DNA of 64,000 bases from Catenulispora sp. EB89 (GTDB taxonomy: Bacteria > Actinomycetota > Actinomycetes > Streptomycetales > Catenulisporaceae): the NCBI RefSeq assembly GCF_041261445.1, contig NZ_JBGCCU010000017.1:186001-250000 (forward strand), written 5' to 3'. The translations under genes were made by a program, and so were the position numbers. A model generated the notes under the pieces. It had not been told where the DNA came from and searched no databases. It saw nothing but the letters and a program-made list of their open reading frames with translations. This document shows positions 1 through 8,851 of the stretch, piece after piece. The first letter of the stretch is position 1, and the number at the start of each line of letters is the position of its first letter.

Positions 1-10
1 GCCCGGTCCG

Positions 11-1210
11 ATGGCATTCCACCAGCCGTCCGACCACGACGTCGAGCGTCGCCGGGCGGCACGGGCCCTGCTCGCCTCGCCGCTGCTGACCGCCCGCGAC
101 GACGACTTCCGCCTGGTCCGCAAGCACGCCGCCGAACTGGCCGGCTGGTTCGCCGACCAGACCGGCTGGCGACTGACCGTGGACGCCGAGACGGCCCGGC
201 TGTTCAAGAAGCCCGCCGCCCTCGACGACAGCACCCGCCCGGCCCGAGCGCCGAAGACCAAGGTCCCGTTCACGCGCCGCCGATACGTCTTGCTCTGCCT
301 GGCCCTGGCCGCCCTGGAGCGGTCGGAGTCGCAGACGACCCTGGGCCGCCTGGCCGAAGGCGTCCTCACCGGCGCCGCCGACCCGGCCCTGGCCGAGGCC
401 GGGATCACGTTCGCCATGGAGCGCCGCGAGGAACGCGCCGATCTGGTCGCCGTCGTCAGGCTCCTGCTGTCCTGGGGAGTACTGGCCCGGGTCCAGGGTG
501 ATGAGGAGGCGTTCGTCGCCGACGGCGGAAACGACGTGCTCTACGACCTCGACCGGCAGGTCACCGGCGGGCTCCTGGCCACCTCGCGCAGTGCTTCGAC
601 CGTCACCGAGACGGCGTTCGAACAGCGGCTGACGGCGCTCGCCGCCGAACCGGTCCCGGACACCGACGACCTGCGGCTGCGCGCGCTGCGGCACGCGATG
701 ACCCGCCGCCTGCTGGACGATCCGGTCGTCTACTACGCCGATCTCACCGAGCCCGAACGCGCCTACCTCGCCAACCAGCGCGTCGCCATCACCCGCCGGA
801 TCACCGACCTCACCGGGCTGATCCCGGAGATGCGTGCCGAGGGCATCGCCATGGTCGACCCCGATGACGCGCTCACCGACGTCCGCATGCCCGAGCAGGG
901 CACCGACGGACACGTCACCTTGTTGATCGCCACCAAGCTCGCCACCGACGGCAAGGCCCCGACCGTCCCGGAACTGATCGGCTTCGTTCAGACTCAAGCC
1001 AAGCTCCACGCGTCGTATTGGCGCAAGACGGCAGTCGAACCCGCGGCCGCCGCCGACCTGGCCGAGCAGGCGGTCGCCAAGCTCGAGGCCCTGAACCTGG
1101 TGATCCGCGTCCTCGACGACCGCGGCGAAGTGCGGATCCATCCGCGCTCCGCGTTGATGCGCTACGCCATGACCGACCCGACGATCAAGAAGACCGGAAC
1201 CCGCGCGTGA
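11..1210 (+). CDS. jetB: Wadjet protein JetB (TIGR02678 family)
   Basis: Accessory subunit of the SMC-like Wadjet complex, which recognises and cleaves small circular plasmids in the cytoplasm. The 399-residue length, the N-terminal segment (DVERRRAARALLASPLL) and the position before an SMC-like gene and a Toprim gene match the TIGR02678 protein of type II Wadjet loci. By family knowledge JetB is the winged-helix KITE-like subunit that, with kleisin JetA, binds the JetC heads. The gene starts at ATG 10 bases into the window, so jetA (TIGR02677) is expected immediately to the left. Its TGA overlaps the GTG of jetC by 4 nt, showing translational coupling. The assignment rests on gene order and overall resemblance rather than a catalytic motif. 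Confidence 0.85.
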   Translation: MAFHQPSDHDVERRRAARALLASPLLTARDDDFRLVRKHAAELAGWFADQTGWRLTVDAETARLFKKPAALDDSTRPARAPKTKVPFTRRRYVLLCLALAALERSESQTTLGRLAEGVLTGAADPALAEAGITFAMERREERADLVAVVRLLLSWGVLARVQGDEEAFVADGGNDVLYDLDRQVTGGLLATSRSASTVTETAFEQRLTALAAEPVPDTDDLRLRALRHAMTRRLLDDPVVYYADLTEPERAYLANQRVAITRRITDLTGLIPEMRAEGIAMVDPDDALTDVRMPEQGTDGHVTLLIATKLATDGKAPTVPELIGFVQTQAKLHASYWRKTAVEPAAAADLAEQAVAKLEALNLVIRVLDDRGEVRIHPRSALMRYAMTDPTIKKTGTRA

Positions 1211-4200
1211 GGACCGTGACAGCCGAACCGACCGATCTCCCGTCCCCTTCCCGCGGCCGGTGGCAGCCGCTGCGCGCGGGTCTGGTCGACGTGTTCTACT
1301 ACGACGCCGAGGAATTCCGCTTCCACGACGGACGGCTGTTGCTCCGCGGCAACAACGGCACCGGGAAGTCCAAAGTCCTCGCCCTCACGCTGCCGTTCCT
1401 GCTGGACGGGGAGCTGACCCCGTCCCGCGTCGAACCGGACGGCGACCGCGCCAAGCGCATGGAGTGGAACCTGCTGCTGGGCGGCAAGCACCCCAACGAC
1501 GAGCGGCTGGGCTACACCTGGCTGGAGTTCGGCCGTCTCGACGAGAACGGCGTGCCGCAGTACCGGACCATCGGGTGCGGGCTGAAGGCGGTCAAGGGAC
1601 GCGGCATCGCCGACCACTGGTTCTTCGTCACCGACGAGCGCGTCGGCCCCGATCTCCCGCTGCGCAACGAGCACCGCGTCTCCTATTCCCGCAAGGCCCT
1701 GGAGGAGAGGGTCGGCGCACACGCGGTGTTCACCACTGCCAAGGCCTATCGCCGGGCGGTGGACGAGGCGCTGTTCGGCCTCGGGGCCGAACGCTACGAA
1801 GCACTCGTCAACCTGCTGATCCAGCTGCGCCAGCCGCAGCTGTCGAAGAAGCCCGACGAGAAGCTGCTGTCCAGGGCGCTCACCGAAGCGCTGCCGCCGC
1901 TGGCCGACGGCCTCGTCGGTGAGATCGCCGAGGCGTTCCGCGGCCTGCAGGACGAGCGCGACGCGCTGGCCGCCCTCGTCGAGGCGCACGGCGCGGCAAC
2001 CGCGTTCCTCGCCCACTACCGCCGCTACGCCCAGGTCGCCGCCAAGCGCACCGCCGCCGGCGTCAGGCAGTCGCACAGCCGGTACGAGCAGCTGGGGCGG
2101 GACCTCGGCGCGGCGACCACCGCCCGCGAACTGGCGCACGCCGCAGTCGTTGCCGCTGACGGTGAGCTGGCCGAGCTCGACGAACGCCAGACGCTGCTCA
2201 CCGCGCAGAAGGACGCGTACAACCGCGACCCGGCCATGGACACAGCCCGCGAGATCGACCGCCTGGCAAAGGTCGCCGAAACCCTCGCCGGCGTCGTGCG
2301 GACACGTGAGGAGGACCGCCGCCGCGCGGTACGGGACGCGGACAACTGGACGGCCCGTGCCGGGCAGGCGCAGCAGCGCGCCGAGTCCGACGCGGCCGAC
2401 GTCGACGCCCGGCACGGCGAAGCCGACGCCGCCGGACAGGCGGCCGGCGTCGACCACGGCGCGCTCCGATCAGCGCTCGTCACCGCGTCGGTCGCTTCGG
2501 ACCCGAACGCTCGGTCTGTCCCGTCGCGTGAAACGCCGGAGGTGACGGTCGCCGAGGCCGCCGTCGCCGCGGCGCGCCGGTCCGGCGACGCACTCATCCG
2601 CGACCGGCAGCAGGCGATCAGCGGGCTGCGGACGCTGCACCAGGCTTCTGAGACGGCCGCGCGTTCGCTCTCCGCCGCGCGTGCCGCCGCCGAACGTGCC
2701 GCGCGTGAGGCGACTGCCGCCGCCGAGCGCGCCGCCGCCTCGTCCGACGCCGTCGCCGCACGGGGCGAATCCCTGGTCGCCGCCTGGGAGTCCTGGAGCG
2801 CGCACTGCGTCGAGACTGCCCTGCCCGACCGCGACGCGGCCGTGTCCGAGCTGGGTCTGTGGGTGACGACACTCGACGGCCCGAACCCGTTTGCCCGGCG
2901 CGTCGAGGAGGCCGGCCGCGTCCACGCCGCGCACCTGAACCGCCGCGTCGCGGAGGTCGACGGACGTCGGACGCGCGCCGAGGCTGAGCACTCGGCGCTC
3001 GCGGCCGAGATCGCGCGCCTGGAGCAGGGCGGCCACGACGCGCCGCCGAAGCCCCACACCCGCGCCGCCGACGCCCGGTCGGCCCGGCCTGGCGCGCCGC
3101 TGTGGAAGGTCGTCGACTACCTGGACGACGTCACGGCCGCCGACCGCGCCGGCCTGGAGGCGGCGCTGGAGGCTTCGGGCCTGCTGGACGCGTGGCTCGC
3201 CCCGGACGGCCGGCTCCTCGACGACGTCACCGGCGATGTGGTCGTCGCGCCGACCGCCGCCGCTCCGGACCCGAGTCTGGCCGCCGCCCTCCGTCCCGCG
3301 ATCGACTCCGCCGATCCGCAGGCCGCCACGTTGGACGAGGAGGCCGTCGCGGCGATACTCGCGGGGATCGGAAGCGTCCAGGCGGGGGCTGCGGAGCCCG
3401 GTCATCACACCTGGATCAGCCCGGACGGCCGGTTCCGGGTCGGCGTGCTGCGCGGCGCCTGGCAGAAGGAATCAGCCCGCTACATCGGCGAGGGTTCCCG
3501 CGAGACCGCCCGCCGGGCCCGCCTCGCCGAACTCGCCGGGCAGGCCGCCCGGTTGACGGCCGAGATCGCGGCTCTCACCGGCGAGGTCCACACCATCGCC
3601 GCGCGGCTGGACGCGCTCGCGGGCGAGATGAGGGAACAGCCGTCCGACGCCGCACTCCGCGAGGCGCACACCCTCGCGACCGCACACGCCGCAGCCGCGC
3701 GGGAGGCGGCCGCGGCGCGCGCCGAAGCCCTCGCCGCCGTGGAGCCGGCGGCCGAGACCGCCGCCGACAGTGTGGCGGCGGTCCTGGCGTTCGCCGAGGA
3801 CACCCGCCTGCCGGCCGAGGCGCCTGCCCTGGAGACGGTCGCCGAAGCCCTCGCCGAGTATCGCCACAGCCTGTCGGGGCTGTGGCCCGCGGTGACCGCC
3901 GCCGCGCGTGCCGCCGCCGAGGCCGCCGTGGCCGAGCAGGAGCGTCGCCTCGCCGCCGCCCGACTGGCCGAAGCCGACGAGGCCGGACTCGCGGCCCGCC
4001 ACGACGCCGAGGCCGCCGCCGAGGAGCACCGCACCCTGGTGGCGACCTCGGGAGCCGCGGTCGAGGAGCTCTACCGGCGGCTCGAGGCCGTCCGCGTCGA
4101 GCTGGCCACCGCATCGGCTGCCACCAAGGTCGTCAGCAGCCGTCGTGAGCAGGCGCTCAAAGACCGGGAACGCGCCGAGGGCCGCCGGCTCCAGCTCGAG

Positions 4201-5421
4201 ACCGACATCACCGAGGCAACGAGCCTGCGTGACGAAGCCATCACCCTCCTGCGGCGCTTCGCCGCCACCGGCCTGCTCACCGCCGCGCTGCCCGATCTCG
4301 AACACCCCGACCCCGCCGAGGCCTGGGTCCCGGCCCCGGCCGTCGCGCTCGCCCGCGCGATCGACGCGGCTCTGGCGGCGGTCGACGACTCCGACGGCGC
4401 GTGGGAACGCGTCCAGGCCCGCGTCTCCCGCGAACAGCAGGAGCTTTCCGGAGCCCTGGCCCGCCACGGCCACCAGGTCGGCATGACCCTGCAGGACGGC
4501 CTCATGGTCGTCGACGTCCTGTTCGCCGGCCGTACCCAGGACGTCCCGTCCTTGACCGCTGCTTTGGACGCCGAGGTCGCCCAGCGCACCCGCCTGCTGT
4601 CCGCGAAGGAGCGCGAACTGCTGGAGAACCACCTCGTCGGCGAGGTGGCCGGAGCCCTCCAGGAACTGATCACCGAAGCCGAGGCGACGGTCCAGTCCAT
4701 GAACGACGACTTGGAGGCCCGCCCCACCTCCACCGGCATGGCCCTGCGCCTGGTCTGGCGCACCGCCAAAGGCGCGCCCGACGGGCTGGAGGCGATCCGG
4801 ACGCGACTGCTGCGCAAGGCCGTCGACGCGTGGAGCCCGGCCGACCGCACGGCCGTGGGTGACTTCCTGGCCCGGCGCATCACCGACGACCGTGCCGCCA
4901 ACCCCGCCGACACCTGGCACGACCAGCTCACCCGCGCGTTCGACTACCGCGCCTGGCACGAGTTCGGCATCCAGCGCCGCACCGACGGCGCCTGGACGTC
5001 GGCCGCCGGTCCCGCGTCCGGCGGGGAGCGGGTCCTGGCCGCGTCCGTTCCGCTGTTCGCCGCCGCGTCGTCGCACTACTCGTCCGGACATCCGCACGCA
5101 CCGCGGCTGATCGCCCTGGACGAGGCGTTCGCGGGGGTGGACGACGACTCGCGTGCCAAGTGCCTCGGGCTGCTGGCGGCGTTCGACCTGGACGTCGTCA
5201 TGACGTCCGAGCGGGAGTGGGCGTGCTATCCGACTGTGCCGGGCATCGGGATCGCCCAGTTGGCCCGAACCGAGGGCGTGGACGCGGTCCTGGTCACGCC
5301 GTGGCGCTGGGACGGACGCGACCGTCTGCGGTTGCCGCGGCCGGAGCCGTATCTGCCGCCGCAGCGTGCCCGCGACGCAGGGGCCCCGACGGGCCCCGAC
5401 CAGCCCCTGTTCTACACCTGA
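1207..5421 (+). CDS. jetC: Wadjet SMC-like ATPase JetC (TIGR02680 family)
   Basis: Motor subunit of Wadjet: an SMC/SbcC-like ATPase proposed to extrude plasmid loops until JetD cuts. With the GTG start at 1207, inside the jetB stop (GTGA overlap), the product is about 1404 residues. A second in-frame GTG at 1216 is possible. The Walker A motif GNNGTGKSK lies near residues 48-56. Between them and the C-terminus is a very long Ala/Glu/Arg-rich coiled coil interrupted by a globular segment near residues 620-760. The C-terminal head has the ABC signature SGGERV near residue 1270 and Walker B LIALDEAF near residue 1302. All ATPase motifs look intact. Longer upstream in-frame readings would overlap jetB and are not needed. 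Confidence 0.92.
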   Translation: MRTVTAEPTDLPSPSRGRWQPLRAGLVDVFYYDAEEFRFHDGRLLLRGNNGTGKSKVLALTLPFLLDGELTPSRVEPDGDRAKRMEWNLLLGGKHPNDERLGYTWLEFGRLDENGVPQYRTIGCGLKAVKGRGIADHWFFVTDERVGPDLPLRNEHRVSYSRKALEERVGAHAVFTTAKAYRRAVDEALFGLGAERYEALVNLLIQLRQPQLSKKPDEKLLSRALTEALPPLADGLVGEIAEAFRGLQDERDALAALVEAHGAATAFLAHYRRYAQVAAKRTAAGVRQSHSRYEQLGRDLGAATTARELAHAAVVAADGELAELDERQTLLTAQKDAYNRDPAMDTAREIDRLAKVAETLAGVVRTREEDRRRAVRDADNWTARAGQAQQRAESDAADVDARHGEADAAGQAAGVDHGALRSALVTASVASDPNARSVPSRETPEVTVAEAAVAAARRSGDALIRDRQQAISGLRTLHQASETAARSLSAARAAAERAAREATAAAERAAASSDAVAARGESLVAAWESWSAHCVETALPDRDAAVSELGLWVTTLDGPNPFARRVEEAGRVHAAHLNRRVAEVDGRRTRAEAEHSALAAEIARLEQGGHDAPPKPHTRAADARSARPGAPLWKVVDYLDDVTAADRAGLEAALEASGLLDAWLAPDGRLLDDVTGDVVVAPTAAAPDPSLAAALRPAIDSADPQAATLDEEAVAAILAGIGSVQAGAAEPGHHTWISPDGRFRVGVLRGAWQKESARYIGEGSRETARRARLAELAGQAARLTAEIAALTGEVHTIAARLDALAGEMREQPSDAALREAHTLATAHAAAAREAAAARAEALAAVEPAAETAADSVAAVLAFAEDTRLPAEAPALETVAEALAEYRHSLSGLWPAVTAAARAAAEAAVAEQERRLAAARLAEADEAGLAARHDAEAAAEEHRTLVATSGAAVEELYRRLEAVRVELATASAATKVVSSRREQALKDRERAEGRRLQLETDITEATSLRDEAITLLRRFAATGLLTAALPDLEHPDPAEAWVPAPAVALARAIDAALAAVDDSDGAWERVQARVSREQQELSGALARHGHQVGMTLQDGLMVVDVLFAGRTQDVPSLTAALDAEVAQRTRLLSAKERELLENHLVGEVAGALQELITEAEATVQSMNDDLEARPTSTGMALRLVWRTAKGAPDGLEAIRTRLLRKAVDAWSPADRTAVGDFLARRITDDRAANPADTWHDQLTRAFDYRAWHEFGIQRRTDGAWTSAAGPASGGERVLAASVPLFAAASSHYSSGHPHAPRLIALDEAFAGVDDDSRAKCLGLLAAFDLDVVMTSEREWACYPTVPGIGIAQLARTEGVDAVLVTPWRWDGRDRLRLPRPEPYLPPQRARDAGAPTGPDQPLFYT

Positions 5422-5426
5422 TCCGC

Positions 5427-6782
5427 ATGGCGGCCCCCGACGTCCCCGCCAACCATGTGGACCACGTGGACCACATGGACCACGTGGACCACATGGACCA
5501 CGTGGACCACGACCGCCTGCGCCGCCTGCTCGGCGCACCGGAACTCGCCTGGCTGGTCGACCGGGTCGCCGAACGGCTCGCAGCCGGCACCCCGGCCGCC
5601 GAGGGCACCGCGGCGCTGACCGACCCCAGCCCGGAGCAGCGCCGCGCCGCCGAACGCCTGCTCGGCCGGCCGCCCGGCCGCGGCAGGACCCTGACGATCA
5701 GGCTCGGCGACGTTGAGACAGTGCTCTGCGACTCCCGGATCAGCCCGGACGGCCTCGCCGCCGCGGTCACCGCCCTGCGCGGCCCGATCCCGGTCCGGCA
5801 CGAGACCGCGGCCGCCGACCGTACGGCTTGGGACTCCGCCCACGAACCGCTGGAGCGCCTGGCCGCCGACCGTCCCGAACTGGCGCCGTGGCTGCGTCAC
5901 GCCCGGGCGACCGGCCTGCTCAAGCGACATGCTCCGACCCCTGATGCGGCTCTCGGCCTGGCCGAGCAGTCCGCACGCGTACTGTCCGCGCTGCCGCACT
6001 CCGGCACCGTCCGCCCGATCCTCGCCGCCGGCGCCGTCGGCGACGCGCACGCGCTGGACGACGGCCGCCCGCTGAGCGCCCTCATCCTGTCCGCGATCCG
6101 CTCCCTGTCGGGACTGACCGCCGCCGACACCGCGCACGCCGAGGGTCGTCGCGCCGCCTGGGCGGGCGTCGGCGTCGCCACCGACGACCTGTCGTCGCGC
6201 GTCCTGGTCCTCAACATCCCGACGCCGCCCGGCGATGACAGCATCCTGTCACGCGTGCTACAGCTGGCCGCGGCCGACGGCGAACCGCTGACGCTGACTC
6301 TCCGCCAGCTGCGGGGGCTGCCCGCAGGCCACGCCGACCTGTCCGGGCAGACGGTGAGCGTCTGCGAGAACCCGGCGGTGGTCTCGGCAGCGGCCGACGC
6401 GTTCAGCGCCGAGTGCCTGCCGCTGGTGTGCCTCGAGGGCACCCCCTCGGTCGCCGCCACCCGCCTGCTCCGCTGGCTTCTGGACCGGGGAGCACGACTC
6501 CGCTACCACGGCGACTTCGACCCGGGCGGATTCCGCATCGCCGTCCAGGTCTTCGCCCTCGCCGCTCGCGCGGGCATCCCCGCCGCCCCCTGGCGCTACG
6601 ACAGTCGGGCTTACCTCGACGCCGCCGCGCGCGGCCTCGGCAGTCCGCTGGCAGCGCCGTCGTCCCCGGACACGCCTTGGGATCCCGACCTGCGCCACCA
6701 CCTCGAGACCAACGCCGTCCGCGTCGAGGAGGAGCATGTCGTGGGCGAGCTCCTGGACGACCTCGCTCGCGGAGAACGCTGA
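5427..6782 (+). CDS. jetD: Wadjet nuclease subunit JetD (TIGR02679, C-terminal DUF2399 Toprim)
   Basis: Nuclease of the Wadjet system, expected to cleave plasmid DNA through a topoisomerase-VI-like Toprim domain. The ATG at 5427 lies 5 nt after the jetC stop; the product is about 451 residues. The C-terminal third holds the DUF2399/Toprim signature: a conserved Glu in VCLEGTPS near residue 336 and the acidic YHGDFDPGG motif near residues 360-368. Catalytic residues therefore appear intact. The N-terminus is odd: residues 11-28 are six VDH/MDH tripeptides encoded by a 9-bp tandem repeat. Because every unit begins with GTG or ATG, the real start could be any of several codons inside the repeat. 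The stop is followed by a gene-poor stretch, so jetD ends the operon. Confidence 0.9.
   Translation: MAAPDVPANHVDHVDHMDHVDHMDHVDHDRLRRLLGAPELAWLVDRVAERLAAGTPAAEGTAALTDPSPEQRRAAERLLGRPPGRGRTLTIRLGDVETVLCDSRISPDGLAAAVTALRGPIPVRHETAAADRTAWDSAHEPLERLAADRPELAPWLRHARATGLLKRHAPTPDAALGLAEQSARVLSALPHSGTVRPILAAGAVGDAHALDDGRPLSALILSAIRSLSGLTAADTAHAEGRRAAWAGVGVATDDLSSRVLVLNIPTPPGDDSILSRVLQLAAADGEPLTLTLRQLRGLPAGHADLSGQTVSVCENPAVVSAAADAFSAECLPLVCLEGTPSVAATRLLRWLLDRGARLRYHGDFDPGGFRIAVQVFALAARAGIPAAPWRYDSRAYLDAAARGLGSPLAAPSSPDTPWDPDLRHHLETNAVRVEEEHVVGELLDDLARGER
5457..5510 (+). repeat. Six-unit 9-bp tandem repeat in the 5' end of jetD
   Basis: Six in-frame copies of RTGGACCAC (R is G,G,A,G,A,G in order) encode alternating Val/Met-Asp-His. 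Unit junctions form the palindrome CCACGTGG or the near-palindrome CCACATGG. Copy number could change by slippage without breaking frame. Confidence 0.95.
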
Positions 6783-6840
6783 CGGCGACGGAGCGGCTGA
6801 GCTGCGGCGCCAGACATAGGCAGTTGGATGCATACGGGGG

Positions 6841-7211
6841 TTGTGGGCATACATACATGGGCCCGCAGAGTTCCAGGAGCGGCCTGCCCAACTGGCCGAG
6901 TCCGCTGCCGAAGGCGACGAACAGGCCGCGCTCAAGCGCCGGTTGGTCTTGAGTGAGGTGGCCGTGATGCGCGCGCTGACCGAACCGCCGGGCGCGGAGG
7001 ACGAGACTACTGAACTGAGATGAACGCCGCGATCTCCGGCCGGGACCAGAGCAGCGTTTCGAAGCTGGAGACTTGTTCGGACATGCTCTTGTCCACGTTG
7101 GCCGAGTACCTGCTGGCTGCTGGGGCCGACGCCGCTACCGTCAAGGGGCCGGACTACAGTTTCGGCCTCGCTCACGTCGACGCTTCCGAGCGCGAGATAC
7201 AGGACGCATAG
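6841..7211 (+). pseudogene. Frameshifted XRE-type HTH remnant
   Basis: Two short overlapping reading frames (6841-7023 and 7020-7211) together resemble one small HTH antitoxin-like protein. The first ends with KRRLVLSEVAVMRAL, the usual lead-in to an HTH, then loses frame. The second, in the -1 frame, resumes with SGRDQSSVSKLE, a classical recognition helix, followed by LLSTLAEYLLAAGAD, typical of the region after it. The joining ATGA could in principle allow coupled translation, but neither half makes a complete HTH, so a decayed gene is more likely. No toxin partner is visible. The resemblance was judged by eye. Confidence 0.5.
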
Positions 7212-7611
7212 TACGAGCGTTCCGCGAGGGTCCAGTCTTGGGTTCGAATTCGTGTCCGTATGGATCGCTACGAGGTGACACAACGCGGCAGAGTCCGGGA
7301 ACGGTCCGGGAACGCGCGTCCCAGCACCGACTGGCAGTCTCCGCCACGATCAACGAGAGTCGGAGTCAAGGAACGTGGAGTCTCCGCTGCGCCGCAGCAT
7401 GAAGCACCTCCGTGCGCACAGTCGAAGAACTGCCAGGTCAGGCATACTGACCTGGCAGTTCTCGTTTGATCATAAATGGCCGTCCGCACCAGCCACGGTT
7501 CGGCCACTCGGTTGCCCAGCCGCAGCCGTGCTCATGCGTGGCAATCACGACACGCCTCACCCGCCATCCCCACGCTCGCGTGGTTTTGACCAGGAGCCCA
7601 GCATGATCTGA
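7212..7611. other. Gene-poor stretch between Wadjet and the nucleotide operon
   Basis: I see no convincing coding frame here. Short open frames lack ribosome binding sites and family resemblance. The only clear structure is the perfect inverted repeat at 7426-7462. The base composition is less GC-rich than the flanking genes, consistent with decayed mobile or accessory DNA. Confidence 0.5.
7426..7462. repeat. Perfect 16-bp inverted repeat with 5-nt loop
   Basis: The arm AGAACTGCCAGGTCAG and its exact complement flank the loop GCATA. There is no strong T-run on either side (TCGTTTGAT follows on the plus strand), so it may be a transcription terminator, a regulator-binding palindrome or a mobile-element end. 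Confidence 0.7.
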
Positions 7612-7932
7612 ATGGTGCACAAGATCGCTGACGCTTCGCTGGTGGTGGCCCGCGCCATGTGGGCCGCCGTCCGTCGTGCGTGGAACTGGTACGCGGCCTC
7701 GACTCCCGCGATTCGCTACGTCACCGGACGGGCTCGACCTGTTTCGCGCCCCAGCCGCCTCTCCACATCAGCCTTGGACCGGACCTCCGAGCCGTGCAAG
7801 CCGGACGTCGCACTGCTCGCCGCGCTCGTCGGCGGCGGCATGATCGGGCCCGAGGCGGCCATCGTCATCGCGCTGGTCACGGCCGACCGGTGCCGTAACC
7901 ATCCCGACAAAGCACGAGGGCCTCATTTCTGA
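7612..7932 (+). CDS. Hypothetical small protein with one possible membrane segment
   Basis: A 106-residue frame starting at ATG after a weak CAGGAG-like site. It is basic and Trp-rich in the first half (WAAVRRAWNWYAAS) and has one hydrophobic Gly-rich segment near residues 65-90 that could span the membrane or be an alpha-helical hairpin. I do not recognise a family. It sits alone between the decayed HTH remnant and the converging nucleotidyltransferase operon. It may be spurious. Confidence 0.3.
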   Translation: MVHKIADASLVVARAMWAAVRRAWNWYAASTPAIRYVTGRARPVSRPSRLSTSALDRTSEPCKPDVALLAALVGGGMIGPEAAIVIALVTADRCRNHPDKARGPHF

Positions 7933-8036
7933 GCTCTCCAGACCTCATCCGACAACCCAGCCAACCAGCTACGAGAGCGCCCGCCTTTCGGGTTCCTTAA
8001 GCGTGACCAAGAGCTTTCGCCTCACGACGCGCGCCC

Positions 8037-8053
8037 CCGCCCCTGCGGGGCGG
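8037..8053 (-). terminator. Short GC hairpin downstream of the nucleotidyltransferase operon
   Basis: CCGCCCC-TGC-GGGGCGG forms a 7-bp stem with a 3-nt loop about 50 nt past the operon's last stop codon. There is no U-run, so it is only a candidate terminator. Confidence 0.3.
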
Positions 8054-8101
8054 CTCCCGCGGCTCGGGTGGTGCGAAGCACCCCATGTGGGTGGCTGGCG
8101 T

Positions 8102-8851
8102 TCACGGCAGTCCCGACTGTGCCTGTGAGTCCTCGGGGGTGGCTTCGCGGCCGAGGTATGCATGGGCTGCGGTCAGGCTCTCGATCGAGTCGGCGGTGAT
8201 CATCGGTCCCGGGCAGGCCAGGCACCCCAGGAGCGATTCGTCGGCGAGCCTGGCGAGCGCGTCCGACAAGGCCATGCCGTCGCGCAGGTAGCCGAGAAGG
8301 ATTCGGCCGATCACCATGTAGCCGGTGTTGACGGGCAGGTCGATGATCGGTCGCTCGTGGAAGGCCGTGACATGGTCGTCGGCGGTCTGGACGAATCCGA
8401 ACGGGAGCCGCAGTTCGGCGACAGCGATAGCGCTGTCGAAGCGACCGGAGGCTGCCAGGTGCCACAGTGCCGCCAGATCGACGGGCGCGAGAGTATCGCC
8501 GAGAACGACGAGGGTCGGCAGGGCCTGGTCGCTGTGGGTGTGCCACCAGGTCATCTTCTCGGCCTGGGTTCCGCGGTGGACAAGGACGCGTACCTCCGGC
8601 GCTTTGGCCCGGTCCGCTTCGTCGGCCGGTGTCGCGAGCAGACTCAGGACCGGGTCCGGCTCATCGACGATGACATCGACCGTGGTGATGCCATATGCCT
8701 GCGCGCGCAGGACATGGCGGGCGACGAAGCTCATGCCGTGAACCGGCAGGAACGCCTTGTAGATGGTCCCGCGAAGCGACTCCATCCGGGTATTGCTGCC
8801 CCCGGCCAGAACGACGACCGACTGCGCTCGCCACCTGTGGTCAATGCTCAT
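8102..8851 (-). CDS. Nucleotidyltransferase (NTP_transferase-like)
   Basis: Predicted sugar-phosphate or related nucleotidyltransferase of about 249 residues. The N-terminus has the family signature VVLAGGSNTRM (residues about 10-20) with the downstream Lys in YKAFLPVHG, matching the usual LAxGxGTR...PK(P)L pattern. A metal-binding-type Asp follows in VVLGDTLAPVD near residue 108. The chosen ATG overlaps the stop of the upstream gene by 4 nt (ATGA), strong support for this start over a longer in-frame upstream reading. It is the last gene of a five-gene minus-strand operon with an HD phosphohydrolase and two NUDIX-like proteins. The substrate is unknown. The operon context suggests building or activating a nucleotide conjugate, which is inference. 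Confidence 0.75.
   Translation of the reverse strand: MSIDHRWRAQSVVVLAGGSNTRMESLRGTIYKAFLPVHGMSFVARHVLRAQAYGITTVDVIVDEPDPVLSLLATPADEADRAKAPEVRVLVHRGTQAEKMTWWHTHSDQALPTLVVLGDTLAPVDLAALWHLAASGRFDSAIAVAELRLPFGFVQTADDHVTAFHERPIIDLPVNTGYMVIGRILLGYLRDGMALSDALARLADESLLGCLACPGPMITADSIESLTAAHAYLGREATPEDSQAQSGLP

Noticed and set aside
3472-5538. Long open frame of 688 codons on the minus strand
   Set aside because: It is antisense to jetC, which has clear motifs. The translation is low-complexity Arg/Gly-rich, typical of GC-rich shadow frames.
7200-7260. tRNA-like GGTTCGAATTC motif
   Set aside because: The stem bases around the T-loop-like sequence do not pair and no acceptor or anticodon arm can be built.
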